64,000 nt of DNA. Source: Gnetum montanum. Taxonomy: Eukaryota > Streptophyta > Gnetopsida > Gnetales > Gnetaceae. The stretch's first letter is position 1, and the number at the start of each line of letters is the position of its first letter. The notes beneath the pieces were generated by a model that had not been told where the DNA came from, did not search any database, and saw nothing but the letters and a program-made list of their open reading frames with translations. The position numbers were made by a program, and so were the translations under genes. The stretch covers positions 2,015,402 through 2,079,401 of the forward strand of contig MNCI01001065.1 in NCBI GenBank assembly GCA_015680685.1, given 5' to 3'. Positions 8,700-20,599 of the stretch are shown here, in pieces.

Positions 8700-10440
8700 C
8701 CTTTGAAATGTGTTGGGTAAAATTTATTTTTGCTGTACAGATCTGACCATAGCTTGTAAGGATCTCTCTTTAATTCTTTTGCAAATACAATTAAAATTAG
8801 ACAAAAGTTTATAAAGAACTCTCTCTTTAACCATTTTGCAAATGCAATTAAAATTGCCTTGGATTTCATCAAACATAATGTATTTATCTCCTAAGCTAAT
8901 CCAAACCTTGATGAAATCACCCTTTATTTATGCAATCTTACAAGGTTGCCTTTGGAAAACTAATGGCATTACCGTTTTTGAGTTTGTAGTAGGTAATATA
9001 TTGGCAAAGAGCCTCAAATTCCAAATAAAATGGCATTACGGTTTTTGAGTTTGTGGTAGTAGGTAATATATTGGAAAAGAGCCTCAAATTCCAAATAAAA
9101 TAAAATAACTTTTAAAACTAGTATGTGGTGAGGTGTGTGGGGCTTTGTTTTCAACTCATCTAAGAAAAGTAATTTTTGTACTTTTTCAATATTGTTTTAG
9201 CATTTCTTAGCTAGACTTGGACACCAAATTGGACAATCATACAAGAAGATAGTAGTATAAATATTAGATTGAAAATTTTGCTTTTGAAGACTCCATGCCC
9301 AAATATTTAAGGCTTTGCATTTATTTTTTAAAATATTCAAACCTTTCATACCACTAGCAAAGCGGTCTTTGACACAAATGCCCTACTTGTAGGTAATAGC
9401 GTAGAGAAGCTCCAAGTATTTAGTGGAATCAACTACTCCTATTTTATAGTTGTCTATCGTAAAATCAAATTTTATACTTCCAGTACCCCAAATCATCATT
9501 TTGATTTTATTAGTATTTACTTTTATGTCTGCTCTTTCTAAAGTTGAAAGCAAAGTATCATCATTTGCATACAGTAAAAGATTAATAGATGATTACCAAC
9601 TTTAACTAAATTTATGGGATGAGTTGTATTAGGCTAACTTTTAGAGAAATTAATAAAGATTCTAGGCAAGGTTAAAGATAATGGGGAACCCTTGCTTTAA
9701 TCCAACATTGCTGAAAATGTATGCAATGTCCTCTAGACCATTATCATGGATTTTAACAATAATATTTTGGTAAAGCTTCTAAATGACTTCAATAAGATTG
9801 TGAGAAATTTGAATATCAATTAAACTACCAAAGCTTTTTCCTAATGATAGAATCAAAAACTTTTTAAAAATCCAAAAAACAAGCAAAAAGCTTTTATGAT
9901 TTGGTATTTTAAGAGAATTTATAGAATATCTAAGAGCAACTAAGCCATCAATCATACAATTTGAAGCTTACTTCTACCATAGCTCTCAAATTTTTTTGTT
10001 CAACCTAATTACTGAGCCTTATTTCAAGGATAGTGCCCAACAACTTTGGAAAGATATTGTTGTTTTCAATCATTTTGTAATTGTTAAAGTTAGGGCAATC
10101 TCTTTTTCTCATGGAGGATATCTACTTTTCTTATATGCCATCTATGATTAATAGCTAAAATAACGACTTTGTTTAACATCTTTTAAATTTCTTTATAGAT
10201 ATTTGATTTGCTCCTTTTTAATAGCTCAACTTACAAATCATAAGCACCTAAAGCTTTGCCTGTAGTTATTTTGTTAATGTTATAAATCTCTTCATCTTCA
10301 AGTAGTTATAACTTATATTCTCTCAAAGACTGCCAAAGTTTAGTTTTATACAAAATTTTTAAACCTTGTTTGTTTATCTAGTGTTTTGCACATCCAGCCA
10401 ATAAATTTTGGACCCAAACTTTTGAAAAATCCTTAAATAT
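8700..10440 (-). mobile_element. LINE remnant (reverse transcriptase and C-terminal part)
   Basis: Read on the minus strand, degenerate frames give non-LTR reverse transcriptase motifs in order: a FKKAFDSI-like block near 9860, GLKQGFPLS near 9700, a YADD-like YANDDTLLS near 9570, then IKMMIWGTGS and a KYLE block near 9420-9500. The 5' end is missing and stops and shifts are frequent. The 3' part contains local duplications (8770-8870 and 8964-9100). No poly-A tail could be placed. The same family appears on the plus strand at 20600-23330. Confidence 0.75.
8964..9100. repeat. 67/70-bp tandem duplication in LINE 3' region
   Basis: Units 8964-9030 and 9031-9100 both start TGGCATTAC and end CCAAATAAAA. 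They differ by a 3-bp insertion and a few substitutions, so this is a fairly recent tandem duplication within the LINE remnant. Confidence 0.9.
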
Positions 10441-10619
10441 AACTTAAAAAATAATAAATTAAAAATTCAAAGATAATTAATACAATTAAAATTCTGAAAA
10501 AGCATTTAACTTTGATAATTTAAAATATTGTGTGCACGTAGTTCATTGCATTCCATGGTAAGCTTATTATAGAGTGACAATACTCAATGAAATTAGATCT
10601 TCAATCATTTCTTTAATTT

Positions 10620-11396
10620 TAAAATGTTCAAATAATATATCTATGTAGGTGAACTCCAACAACTTGCATAATGTAAGAGTGAAACCATGTACATAAATAC
10701 TTGCCATTAAACAAGCTTTCAAAGGCTTTTGTTCAAGCCAAGATGTCTTGCCTAAAGTTAAGACATCTTGTCTCAAGCTAAGATGTCTTATGCTAGAGAA
10801 GATGTCTCACCTGCAAGATGAAAAACACAGTAAGACATCTTGGGCTTGTGGAAGAAGTCTTAACTAGTTATTTATAGCCGTTGTGCAAATTCCAATGAAC
10901 AAATGGAGATAACAAGGCTATAAAAAAAGGGATCCCAATTGGGAAAGTACAAGCACTATTCATGAAAAAAAATTGTTATATACATCTTTGAGAAATTTTG
11001 TACTTTATTTCTTTCTCAGTTGTTGTGTTGTTTGTTTTACTATTAAGCCAAAAAGAAAGGAATCAAAAGCTTAGTTCATGTTCTTACTTGATCTTTCTAT
11101 CTCTTATTGTAACCCTTAAGGGGCTATGAGGGAAGACATTCTTTGATATGTTTGGAACCTTGAGGGGTTAGGTGTGTTTCTAAGAAAAAACATCCCTAGC
11201 AAAGCTCAAGACTTTGTAAAGGTTGTGGTGTCCTTGAAACCACATGTTTAAAGGAACAAAATCTAAAGGTGTGCAAGGTTTCTACCCTCTAAGTGTGGAC
11301 ATACCCAAGTTGGGGAGCCACATATATTTGTTGTGTAAGAATTGGGTCTCACTAGCTATAACTTATTCAACTCCATTCTAAGTTCTCGATCCTTAA
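10620..11396 (+). repeat. Copia-type 5' LTR (5' end approximate)
   Basis: The right edge is set by the initiator-Met primer site at 11398. TATAAAAA at 10919 serves as TATA box. Upstream, 10740-10842 holds five copies of AAGATGTCTT or its reverse complement. The exact LTR start (a TG between about 10620 and 10735) could not be fixed. Confidence 0.55.
10740..10842 (+). promoter_or_regulatory. Copia U3 array of AAGATGTCTT/AAGACATCTT
   Basis: Copies lie at 10740, 10760, 10780, 10798 (GAAGATGTCTC) and 10832, in alternating orientation, upstream of the TATA box at 10919. Each holds a TGTC core, the core recognised by auxin response factors. A regulatory role is inference. Confidence 0.55.
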
Positions 11397-11397
11397 G

Positions 11398-11410
11398 TGG
11401 TATTAGAGCA
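11398..11410 (+). other. Copia primer binding site (tRNA-iMet)
   Basis: TGGTATTAGAGC matches the plant initiator-Met primer site TGGTATCAGAGC except for one C-to-T change. It is directly followed by the Copia gag. Confidence 0.8.
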
Positions 11411-11450
11411 AGGTACTTACAAATAAAGTGTAAAAACTCATGAGTGGACT

Positions 11451-12290
11451 ATGAAGGGAACATCTTATAGTAAGGCATCAATGTTCGATGGGATTGACTT
11501 CATATTCTAGAAAGCATAGATGTAAGGATTATTTGAATCCATGGAATTTGAAATATGGACTGGATACACTCATCCCATCGATAGCTCAATAAGCATTGCA
11601 CTACCAATAGATAATTGGTCTAACGATGATAAAAATAAATTTATGTTGATTCAAAGGCTAGGAAGTATCTCTACTGTTCTCATAGTAAACCTAAATTTAA
11701 TAAAATAATTGACTGTAAAACTACCAAAGAGATTTGGGAAGTTTTAAAAGCCATCTATGAGGGAACCTCAGTTGTTGAACAACCTAAACTCCTAGTCTTG
11801 CAATTTGAATATGAAAAGTTGAAATGAAGGAAGGTTAAAGAATTATACATTTTTTTTTCAATGACTAATGATATAGTGATAGCTATTAGAGGAACAAGGA
11901 AAGAGTTACTTGAAAGTAAAGTTATCATTAAAATGATTAGAACTCTACTCCATGAATTTAGACCCAAAATCACTGCCACGGAAGAAATTAGAGATTTTTC
12001 CATACTCAAATTTGAAGAATTACAAATTGAAATTATAGCATATGAGATGAATCTCATTAGTAAAGATGCTATCAAGGAAAAATTCATAGCACTTAAGAGT
12101 TCTTCAAAAGAAAAAGAGATGTCTAATTATGATGCAAACAGTGATGATGAACTAGCTCTCCTAACAAGAAGAGTAAAAAGGATTCTAGTAAGGAAAGGGA
12201 AAAGCTTCAACTAGTCAAATAGTAAACATAAAGAAAGAGGTAAGAAATCTAGAAATTCTAATTTTGATATTTCTTCTATAGAATGTTGGA
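11451..12290 (+). pseudogene. Copia gag (UBN2-like domain), truncated
   Basis: Degenerate Ty1/copia Gag. From the ATG at 11451 the frame gives an N-terminal FDGIDF block, then KEIWEVLKAIYEGTS near 11725-11770 and LHEFRPKITATEEIRD near 11950-12000. That order of blocks is typical of the UBN2/gag family of plant Copia elements. The longest open piece is 11861-12214. Upstream parts need at least one shift and contain stops (for example 11825). The sequence breaks at about 12287, where it joins gypsy leader sequence of the opposite orientation. No Copia pol follows, so the rest was lost or displaced by element D. Confidence 0.8.
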
Positions 12291-12467
12291 TAGGTAGTGG
12301 AAGAATTGTTCCTATGAGAAGAAGACATTTTATGTTAGAGAATAAAAATGTAGTGTGCTTTTAGAAATTGTTGTAGTAATATTAAAATGTGATATGAATC
12401 AAAGGTTCATTTCAATGATTTGAATAATTTTCACTAAATCTAGATAGCACGCGAAACAACCAAAAGG

Positions 12468-12485
12468 TCCTCAGCAATGATGCCA
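12468..12485 (-). other. tRNA-Asp-type primer binding site (second D unit)
   Basis: Minus-strand TGGCATCATTGCTGAGGA, one base after the LTR end. It resembles the complement of plant tRNA-Asp (TGGCGCCGTTGCCGGGGA), with mostly transition differences. Confidence 0.7.
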
Positions 12486-12486
12486 A

Positions 12487-13317
12487 TGATGAGTGACGAG
12501 ATACCCCTACACCCAGCCATACGAATCACTAAGGCATTCACATGTGATCCGGTCAAATTTGGTGAACCTATAGTTCTCTAGTGCACTAGTTCTTCTAAGA
12601 AGTGAAATGGGCATTGAGAATGTTCATTGTCTTCCCAACTACACTTGTGAAGCTCAAGGATATGGTTTAAGTGTAACTGAGGTACATGATTTTTATCATT
12701 TTATGTTTTATAAATTTAATCGCATACAACAATAATGAGAGGTAGAGTAATTTAGGATCTAATTTATCTATTGTCTAGCTAGTGTAACATAAGTACCCGT
12801 TCCACTTTCCTGGATACATCTTAAACTTGTATAGCACTACTAGGCTACTAAACATCAAGCATTTCTAGGTTACCAAGTGCTACACGTATGCTCGAAGTAG
12901 TCGTGCTTGTGTTCATTAACAATTGAGAATTAATTGCTTAACTTAAATGCATTAAAGTAAAGTGCATGAATACTAAATGCATTAAGGAAACATTAATCTA
13001 TTGTCAGTGTTGCAAGGATGATCAAAAAGGTTTGTTTTAATTCCCGTCACATTTCTTTGCTCAGGTACATCAGTGTTTGAACAAAGATTCCTAAACACTT
13101 AGACTCCTGCTGCGAGCACTTAAAACATATTCTAACTCTGGAGAAAACAAACTGTAAGAGCTTTGCTAATTATGAAAAAAATTGATATCAAAATCGTAAG
13201 CACAAGTGCTATATTTATAGGCCAACATATACCCTACGATATTTGATATTCAATAATGCATCTTGGGCTTTGATATCAGATATCTGATATTAGAATGTGT
13301 CAGAACATGACTCATCA
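12487..13317 (-). repeat. LTR of element D (3' LTR, 831 bp)
   Basis: Ends TGATGAG and CTCATCA. The polypurine tract (minus strand GTGGGGGCA) abuts it at 13318, and a primer site abuts its other side. The TATA box on the minus strand is at 13212-13219, with GATATC-type motifs at about 13230-13300. Confidence 0.88.
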
Positions 13318-16300
13318 TGCCCCCACAAGTGAATGAAAACTCATCCTCAAGTGAAGAAGATGAGGAACAAATTCCTTACAAAATATTGGGGATGTATGGG
13401 ATTATTGACTGACATAAAAACTAACTTAGATGGAATAGATAGACTCTAAGTGCTCAAGTGTATGAAGTTACAATCTTTTCAAAATTGGATGTTCATGATA
13501 AGAGAAGGGAATACCTTGGAGAAAACTAACATCCAATGCCTCTGGGCAGTTAAGGAGTGAGAGAGAATATCTAACAATCATGGATAGTCCTCATCATGTG
13601 GTACTGCTACATCATCCTTGGTGAAGATTGTCCTGCTTATAGTCCATGCTTCCTATTGTAATCACAACAAAATCATGAATTAGTATGCAATGTGTAACAC
13701 ATAGCTAGTAAGTACCTTGCCTCATTGGTGGTTACACTCAACTAGGTTGTGATTGTGGTAGCCTATAGAATGTAAAATATTCAACTAGGAAGTATTGGTA
13801 ATTTTCTATACACAAGCTCATAGGGAGAGTAGCCTATAGAAAGTTTCCATGTTGAGTAGTAGGCCCAAAGGGTATTGTTAAGTTTTGTGCTCTAGTATTT
13901 CTTATATTTGCTAATAGTTCTTATTAGAATCCTTGTGATTTCCCTATTGGTAACTTCAGCTTGACCATTGGTTTGGGGGTGGTAGGGTGTTGTGAGTTTA
14001 TGTTCAACCCCTAGGCATTGCATGAGCTTTTGAAAGGTAGTGCTTGTAAAGTGAGTTTCATTATCAAAGATTAATGCATGTGGCACACCAAACCTATTTA
14101 CAACATTTTGTTGTAAAAACTGAGTAGCAGTAGAAGATGTACAATCGATGATGGCTGTTGCTTCTGCCCATTTCATACAATAGTCAACAACGACTATGAT
14201 GTACACCTTTCCATTTTGACATGGGTGTGATGGAACCCATGAAGTCAATGACCTAGATGTTAAAGGGTTTTAATGATTGAATCCATTATTGAGGTTCCTT
14301 CATTTGAGTAGTTATTTGACCATCCTATTGGCATCATTCACAAGAGTGGACATATTGATGAGCATCCCTGAAAATTATTGGCCAATAGTACCCTACCATT
14401 AGGATCTTCATGTCCATGCATCTCCTAGCACAGTGCCCTTTGCAAGGACCTTCATGAGCATCTTGGAGAACATGCAATTGATCAACATTAGGAACACACC
14501 AATGAACTAGGCCATTAACTCACATCTTATAGAGGTGTCTATTAATCTCCATGAAGTGTTTTACCTTGTGAAGAAAGTACTATTTCTTTCAGTGATCCAA
14601 CCCTTGTGGTATCTCTTGGGTGAAAAGGTAGGTGAGAATGCTATCATACCAATTAGGCTCATTGGGAAATTATTTAGTTATAGCCTCAACAAATAGGAGT
14701 TCATCAAGAAACATATCATATAGTGGGCTTTCTTCCTCTTTGTTGTCCCATTGTAATCAAGACAAGTAATCAATGACCACATTCTTAGTGCCATTTTGAT
14801 ATACCATTGTGAGATCAAATTCCTATAAGATCACCAACCACCGTATGACATGGGGGATCATCATTGGCTTATTCATTAGGAAGTGGATGAAACTGTGGTC
14901 TGTGTGCACAAACACTTTGTATCCATGTACATAATGCCTAAACTTTTCTAGAGAAAATACCATTTCCATCAATTCTTTTTTTTGTGGTGGTGTAGTTCAA
15001 TTATGCACCCATAATGCTTTAGCTTATGCAGTGGATGTAGTATGGATGTTTCTTGTCATTCATCTATGTAAGCATAGGTTCGAAGGCAGAATTCAATGCA
15101 TTTTTCATAACATGAAATGGTTTGGACCAATCGAGTGCTTGTAGGATTGGAGTTTCTATAAAGTTCTCTTTCAGTTGTTAGAATGCTTATTCACATTCCA
15201 TGGTTTAGACAAATGGAGCATCTTTCTTTGTTAGTTCTACCAACGATTTTACAATTTTAGAGAAATTCTTTATGAATTGTTGGTAGTAGCTAGTATGTCC
15301 ATGGAATGCTTGAACATCTTTGATAGTTTCTAGTTGGTGAGTTATTCCTTGGATGACCATTATTTTTTAAGGGCCTACCTCAATTTCTGCTTGTGACATT
15401 CTATGCCCCAACACAATGCATTTCTAGACCATTAGATGACTCTTTTGCTAATTGAGCCTAAGGTTTTTCTCAACACATTGTTTTAGTACTTGCTCAAGGT
15501 GGTCTAGGGCTTGCTCAAATGTAGCTCCATAGGTGGAGAAGTCATCTATGAAGACTTCCACATCACTACCAATTTGTTGTTGAAAAATGCTTAGAACCAA
15601 CCATTGAAATGTAGCAGGGGCATTGCATAGACCAAAAGGCATCTTGCGATATGCAAAATTTCCCTAAGGACTTGTGAATGTTATCTTGGCTTGGTCCTTT
15701 GGCATGATCTGGATTTTGTTATAGCCATTATAACCATCCAGAAAACTTTAGTACCAATGCTTAGATATTGTGTCTAATACTTGATCAACAAATGGCAATG
15801 GAAAATGGTCCTTGAATGTTGCCATATTTAGCAACTGAAAATCGATGTAGGCCTACCACTTGTCATCTTTCTTGGGCACAATAATGAGTGGACTAACCCA
15901 CTCACTATTTGCAATGGGATAAATGAACCCCACCTTGAGGAGTTGTTTGATTTTCTCTTTGACGACCTGCTTCAATTTAGGGTTCAATTGCCTCTATGGC
16001 TTCATGGTTGGATCAATGTAGATGTGATGCTGACATATCCTAGGATCAATCCCTATGAGTTCAGGATATGACCAAGTAAAAGCTACTGACCATTTCTCAA
16101 CCGCATTCAACAACATTATTTTTTATTCTAGAGCAAGATTTGCATTGATTATGATTGGCTTCCAATTTTTTAAGAACACACATTCCATGCCAGCCAGTAG
16201 AGGTTTTAGCTTAAGGGGATCTTGCTTGAAATTTTTAGGAATTTCCAACTCTTCCCAATAGGTATCATCATTTGCATCATTAGAGAGTTGATGATGAACT

Positions 16301-16930
16301 TGCTCTAGTTCATTCATGCCTAAGACATATGCACATGTTAAGCTCTCAATTGGTTCTATGAAAAGTGTGATACTATTAAAATTAGTAGTCAACCACTGGA
16401 TGCCCTCCTATTTTGTGGCTGCTGTGTATAGACACCTTTGAATTTCTACTTTTGGTGCACACTGCTTACATCCAGAGATAGATGCTAGCTTCATTTCCTA
16501 GAGTTTTTTCACATAATTACACCTTATATCACTATACATGATGCATGGAACTCACTTTTTCTCAATATTTCTAAATGCATTCTCTTTGGATATTTCCAAG
16601 GAAAGATCTCTAATGCCCATTCTTGCATCAACAATGCTTAGCCATGCCCTTCCCACGATGATTGGGAAGTCCCCTTTGCAATTCTCCACTTTGATCACTA
16701 GGAAATTAGCAAGATAAGACCACCCATAGATAGTGGTCATAATGTCTTCTACTAGTCCCAATGGAATAGTGATGGATTGGTCTACTAATTCTAATTTGAT
16801 ATTGCTCTTATTTAAAGGAGGCAGGTTTTTAGGTAGTAAACATCTCATGAGAAATTAGGTTGACATCAAAACCTAAGTTAAGAAGAGCTTTACAAGGTTC
16901 ATTCTTAGTAATCTACAAATAGATTAGAGG
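13318..16930 (-). pseudogene. Gypsy pol of element D (protease, RT, RNase H, integrase)
   Basis: Degenerate minus-strand polyprotein. Protease remnant (xxVNLIS) near 16850-16920 and its downstream LVEDIMTTIYGWSY block at 16552-16848. RT at about 15448-15930, with FLDGYNGYN and the catalytic VFIDDFSTYG (D-D pair present). RNase H near 14850-15240 (KKHPYYIHC). Integrase zinc-binding region near 14400-14560. Integrase core at 13892-14248, with the first Asp in VVVDYC, the second in FDNETHF and the Glu in GQAEVTN, so the DDE triad is still readable. Many TAG/TGA codons interrupt the frame. The integrase C-terminal tail is largely lost and the 3' region is only about 560 bp. Confidence 0.85.
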
Positions 16931-16989
16931 ATTTTCAAGATTTTCTAACTTCTTGGGAAGGTTTCCAGCATGGATCCAATCAGATATGA

Positions 16990-19530
16990 CATGATTAAGC
17001 ATCATAGTATGGATCCTAGGTGATGTTTAGTTTGAAAGGGACTTGAAGGAATTTAATACAAAGGAAGACAAATGAATAGGATTGTCAATCATAGGTGTAT
17101 TTGAGGGCTTAGCTGAACTACATGATTGGAAGAAAGGTCTTTTCTTTGATCAAGTATTCAAACCACTTGGTTGATGATCTAGTTGTAGATTAACAACCTT
17201 GGTAGCATTACGTTGTTATGGTTGAGTGGAGAGTTCACCTTGCATAGGTGGAGCAGGTGGTAGTTGTGCAGCTAGAGGAGGAAGATGTGTAGGAATAGGA
17301 GGAGGATAAGGATAAAAGGTGGTATCCCTTCTTGCATGTAGAGAATAAGTTCAATAATAATCAAAAGGATGATAGTGAGATTGGAAAGTAAAAATGTAAA
17401 TAGAGGAGTCACATGGAGATAGGGGTTGCTAAATGTAATATCCATATGGATTAGGTTGTCAGTAAGGGTATTGCTACCTTGGTGGTGCCAACGCCCATGA
17501 CTGTGGTTGCTACTATTGTTGATATTGCTTGTATGGTTGCAGTGGAGTATCATTTGGATAATATTGTTGTTGCTAGTGGAATTTCCTAGAGTTACCTTGA
17601 GGATAAGGTAATCTTCTAAATGTTTGCCTTTGTGTTAGTCATGGATTCAAAGCATACACCCTAGACTCTTGTAACTATGACACCATGGGGCAACATCCCT
17701 TAGGATGTTCATACTAGTAGACGTGTCATCCACCATCATCATCTGATTTTCTTTTCACAACTTCTTATATTATAACAATCCTACCCTTACCTTTTTGATA
17801 GGCATGTTCAACTTCCTTGTGCCTCTTGCGCTCATGATCACTACCTTGTTCTTTGGACTCTTCAGCAATTTTTAGGATAGCTTGAAATATACTATCCATG
17901 GAGTCCCATAATTGATCAACCTTGGCTGTAATTTTAGATTGAAATTTTTGAAGTTGTAAGGCTTTTCTATTCACAACCTCATCAAGTGCTGGTTCTTCTT
18001 CACTATCACAAAAGCAAACCCCCCTCTTTTAGATGGAAGGATCATGATTATACTCTTTTGCACTTTCTTATTTTTCCAATTCACCTTCCTCTTTAGCTAC
18101 CTGCTCAATCAATCTTTAGATTTGATGGGCGCTTAATTCTAATAGTCATCCTTAGGCATAAATGCCAAGGGTTCTCCTTGTTTCAAATTGAAGCCCATCT
18201 ACAATGTGATGAAGTTGATCCATTTGAGAATAACCATGGCTAAGACATCTATGCATTAAGAAAAAGTTTTGGTCAATGGAGACATCCAAGGATTCATGTG
18301 TTTCTAATTTCCATCCTTGGATCTACCTTCTCAAGTAGGACACTGTGGAGTATGTTTGACATTTATCATTGAACAATTCAAGCATTGTACTCCATTATTT
18401 GATAGATTCTAGTTCTAAGGACTGATACCAGTTTTTTGCTTCTTTAATGAGTGTTCATGGGAATAACTTAAACTTTTTCCATTCATTCTTTATGTTCTAG
18501 AATGCACATGAATCTTGAAAAGCTTGGAGATGGTTTTATGGATCTGAGTTATGTCCCCCTTCGAACCTAGGGATATTTTTCATATCTAGTCTTTTGATTT
18601 GACTATCCTTTACATGCCTTGTTGGAATTTGTACTACCTTTGCAATGTTTAGCATACTTTGGGTAGCAAGCAAAGGCTCATCAAGGCCTTGATTTTGATG
18701 CCTTTTATGCCCTATACTATCCCTTTGTTCATGGAATTGTATCTCTCTTGAATGCCTACACCCTTGATTTTGTCTTGCCCAATGGTCCCTCTAATCATTT
18801 TGGTCCTGTTGGTCATTTTCATCACATTCATGTCCTCTACGATTGTAATCAGAGCTAGAAGAAGAAGAGGACGATGATGGAGGTGAAGAGGAAGGAGGAC
18901 TAGCACCATCACAGTGCTTGCTACCACCTCTTTGGTGGTCATGACCATAATCATGATCTTGTTTCTTGTCCAGATCCCTACTTTGACTTGTCTCTTTGGA
19001 TCCTTCTTTGTCATTGGACCCATTCTTACTAGAACTAGGAATGTGAATTGTGGACTGCAAGGTTTGGTTTTAACCTCCTTCACTGAAGTCAAAGAGAGGA
19101 ATTTCACTAAATGGAAAATCCCCAGAGAAGGGTTTTGCACCATCTTTTTAGTACAACAAGAGTGGGGAATCAGTAAATCCTTTTCCTTTTGTAGATTCAT
19201 AATGCTGTTCTAACTGGCAATCCCTAAGACATTGTGCCTTAGTGGGATGATAATCCTTGGCATCACTATCATGCACAACATACTTAGCATGAAGTTCCTG
19301 GAGACCCCATCGTATACACATTTGTTGAAGCATTGCAAGAATAGATTGATTGGGTGGCAACATAATGTTTCCCTCCATGTCACGCCACCACAGCTATTCA
19401 TCTTGGTGTAGAATGAAGGTGAAATTTGGTACATACTCATCAAGATGAGCATATACCACTTGGTATTGTTGAGGCATGGGCAGATGTACTCCGTTAGACT
19501 TGGGTGGAGAATAGCTCCTGTGAGAAGAAA
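16990..19530 (-). pseudogene. Gypsy gag of element D
   Basis: Degenerate Gag on the minus strand. The N-terminal block corresponds to the HQDEQLRW...DMEGNI blocks of the sister copies (near 19360-19440). A DAKDYHP block lies near 19240, a Ser/Asp/His-rich charged stretch at 18791-19060, and the zinc-knuckle region near 17690-17720, where YEHPKGCC survives but the first cysteines are lost. The start codon present in sister copies is destroyed near 19530, although the truncated tandem copy still has it at 12328. A Pro/Tyr/Gln-rich tail follows the knuckle (17272-17553). Confidence 0.78.
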
Positions 19531-19670
19531 CTTTATGTTAGAGAATAAAAATGCAGTGTGCTTTTAGAAATTTTTGTAGTAATCTTAAAATGTGATATGA
19601 CTCTAAGGTTTGTTTTAATGATTTAAATAATTTTTACTAAATCTAGATAATGCACGAAACAACCAAAAGG

Positions 19671-19688
19671 TCCCTAGCAACAAAACCA
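19671..19688 (-). other. tRNA-Asp-type primer binding site of element D
   Basis: Minus-strand TGGTTTTGTTGCTAGGGA, one base inside the 5' LTR. It differs from the tRNA-Asp complement mostly by C-to-T and G-to-A changes, the strongest decay among the five gypsy sites here. Confidence 0.65.
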
Positions 19689-19689
19689 A

Positions 19690-20545
19690 TGATGAGTAGT
19701 GAGGTACCCCCTACGTCCAACCATATGAATCACTAAGGTGTTCATGTATGATCTAGTTGAATTCCATGGACATATAGTTCTCCAGTGCATTAGTTTTTCT
19801 AGGAAGTGAAATGGGCATTGAGAACATTTGTTGTCTTTCCAACTACACTTGTGAAGCTAAGGATATGTTTTAAGTGTAATTAAGGTACATGATTTTTATC
19901 ATTTTATGTTTTATAAATTTAATTACCTACAATAATAATGAGAGGTAGAGTAATTTCGGATCTAATTTATCTACTGCCTAGCTAGCCTAACACAAGTACC
20001 CATCCCACTTTCTTGGACACATCCTAAACATGTATAGTGCTGCTGGACTACCAAACATTAAGCATTTCTAGGTTACCAAGTGCTACACGTATGCTTCAAG
20101 TAGTCGTGCTTCTGTTCATTAACAACTAGAAATTAATTACTTAACTTAAATGTATTAAAGTAAAGTGCATGAATATTAAATGCATCAAGGAAACATTAAT
20201 ATATTTTCAGTGCTGCAAGGATGATCAACAGGGTTTATTTTTGTTCCCATCACACTGATGTGCTTAGGTACATCAGTGTTCGAACAAAGATCCATGCACA
20301 CTTAGACTCCTGCTGCAGGCACTCAGAAAATATTCTAACTCTGGAGAAAATATACTGCAAGAGCTTTGCTAGCTATGACAAAAACTGATATGAAAATTGT
20401 GAGCTTGAGCACTATATTATAGGTTGACATATACCCTACGATATTGGATATTCGATAATGCATCCTGGGCTCCGATATCAAGTATTCGATATCGAGGCTT
20501 TGATATTAGACCCAATATTGAAGCATGTTAGAACATGACTCATCA
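19690..20545 (-). repeat. 5' LTR of element D (856 bp)
   Basis: Starts TGATGAG (right end, minus strand) and ends CTCATCA. TATA-like TATAATAT on the minus strand at 20414-20421, with a dense array of GATATC/CGATAT motifs at 20440-20520 just upstream in its own orientation. Confidence 0.88.
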
Positions 20546-20585
20546 GGCTGGAACTTATTCAACCTTACTTCTAAGTTCTTAATCC
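20546..20585 (+). repeat. Possible 40-bp Copia LTR end remnant
   Basis: The segment AACTTATTCAACC...TCTAAGTTCT resembles 11360-11390, the end of the Copia LTR on the far side of element D. It may be the rest of the Copia 3' LTR, with the intervening Copia body deleted. The match is short. Confidence 0.4.
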
Positions 20586-20599
20586 ACACCTTTAAGACA

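Larger units (their letters stand above)
12287..20545 (-). mobile_element. Ty3/gypsy element D, with start of a second tandem unit
   Basis: A minus-strand element: 5' LTR 19690-20545, primer site, gag, pol, polypurine tract, 3' LTR 12487-13317. Past the 3' LTR comes a second primer site and about 180 bp of gag leader (12287-12467) alignable to 19500-19670, so the original arrangement was LTR-internal-LTR-internal. The two LTRs look roughly 85-90 percent identical by eye. Unlike elements 1, A, B and C it has no ORF2: only about 560 bp lie between integrase and the polypurine tract. Confidence 0.85.

Noticed and set aside
8476-8746. Overlapping 69- and 80-codon frames in the GC-rich block
   Set aside because: High GC opens both strands by chance; one frame ends in poly-Lys encoded by the A-run.
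18914-19213. 99-codon plus-strand hydrophobic frame
   Set aside because: It is the antisense of the gag charged domain of element D.
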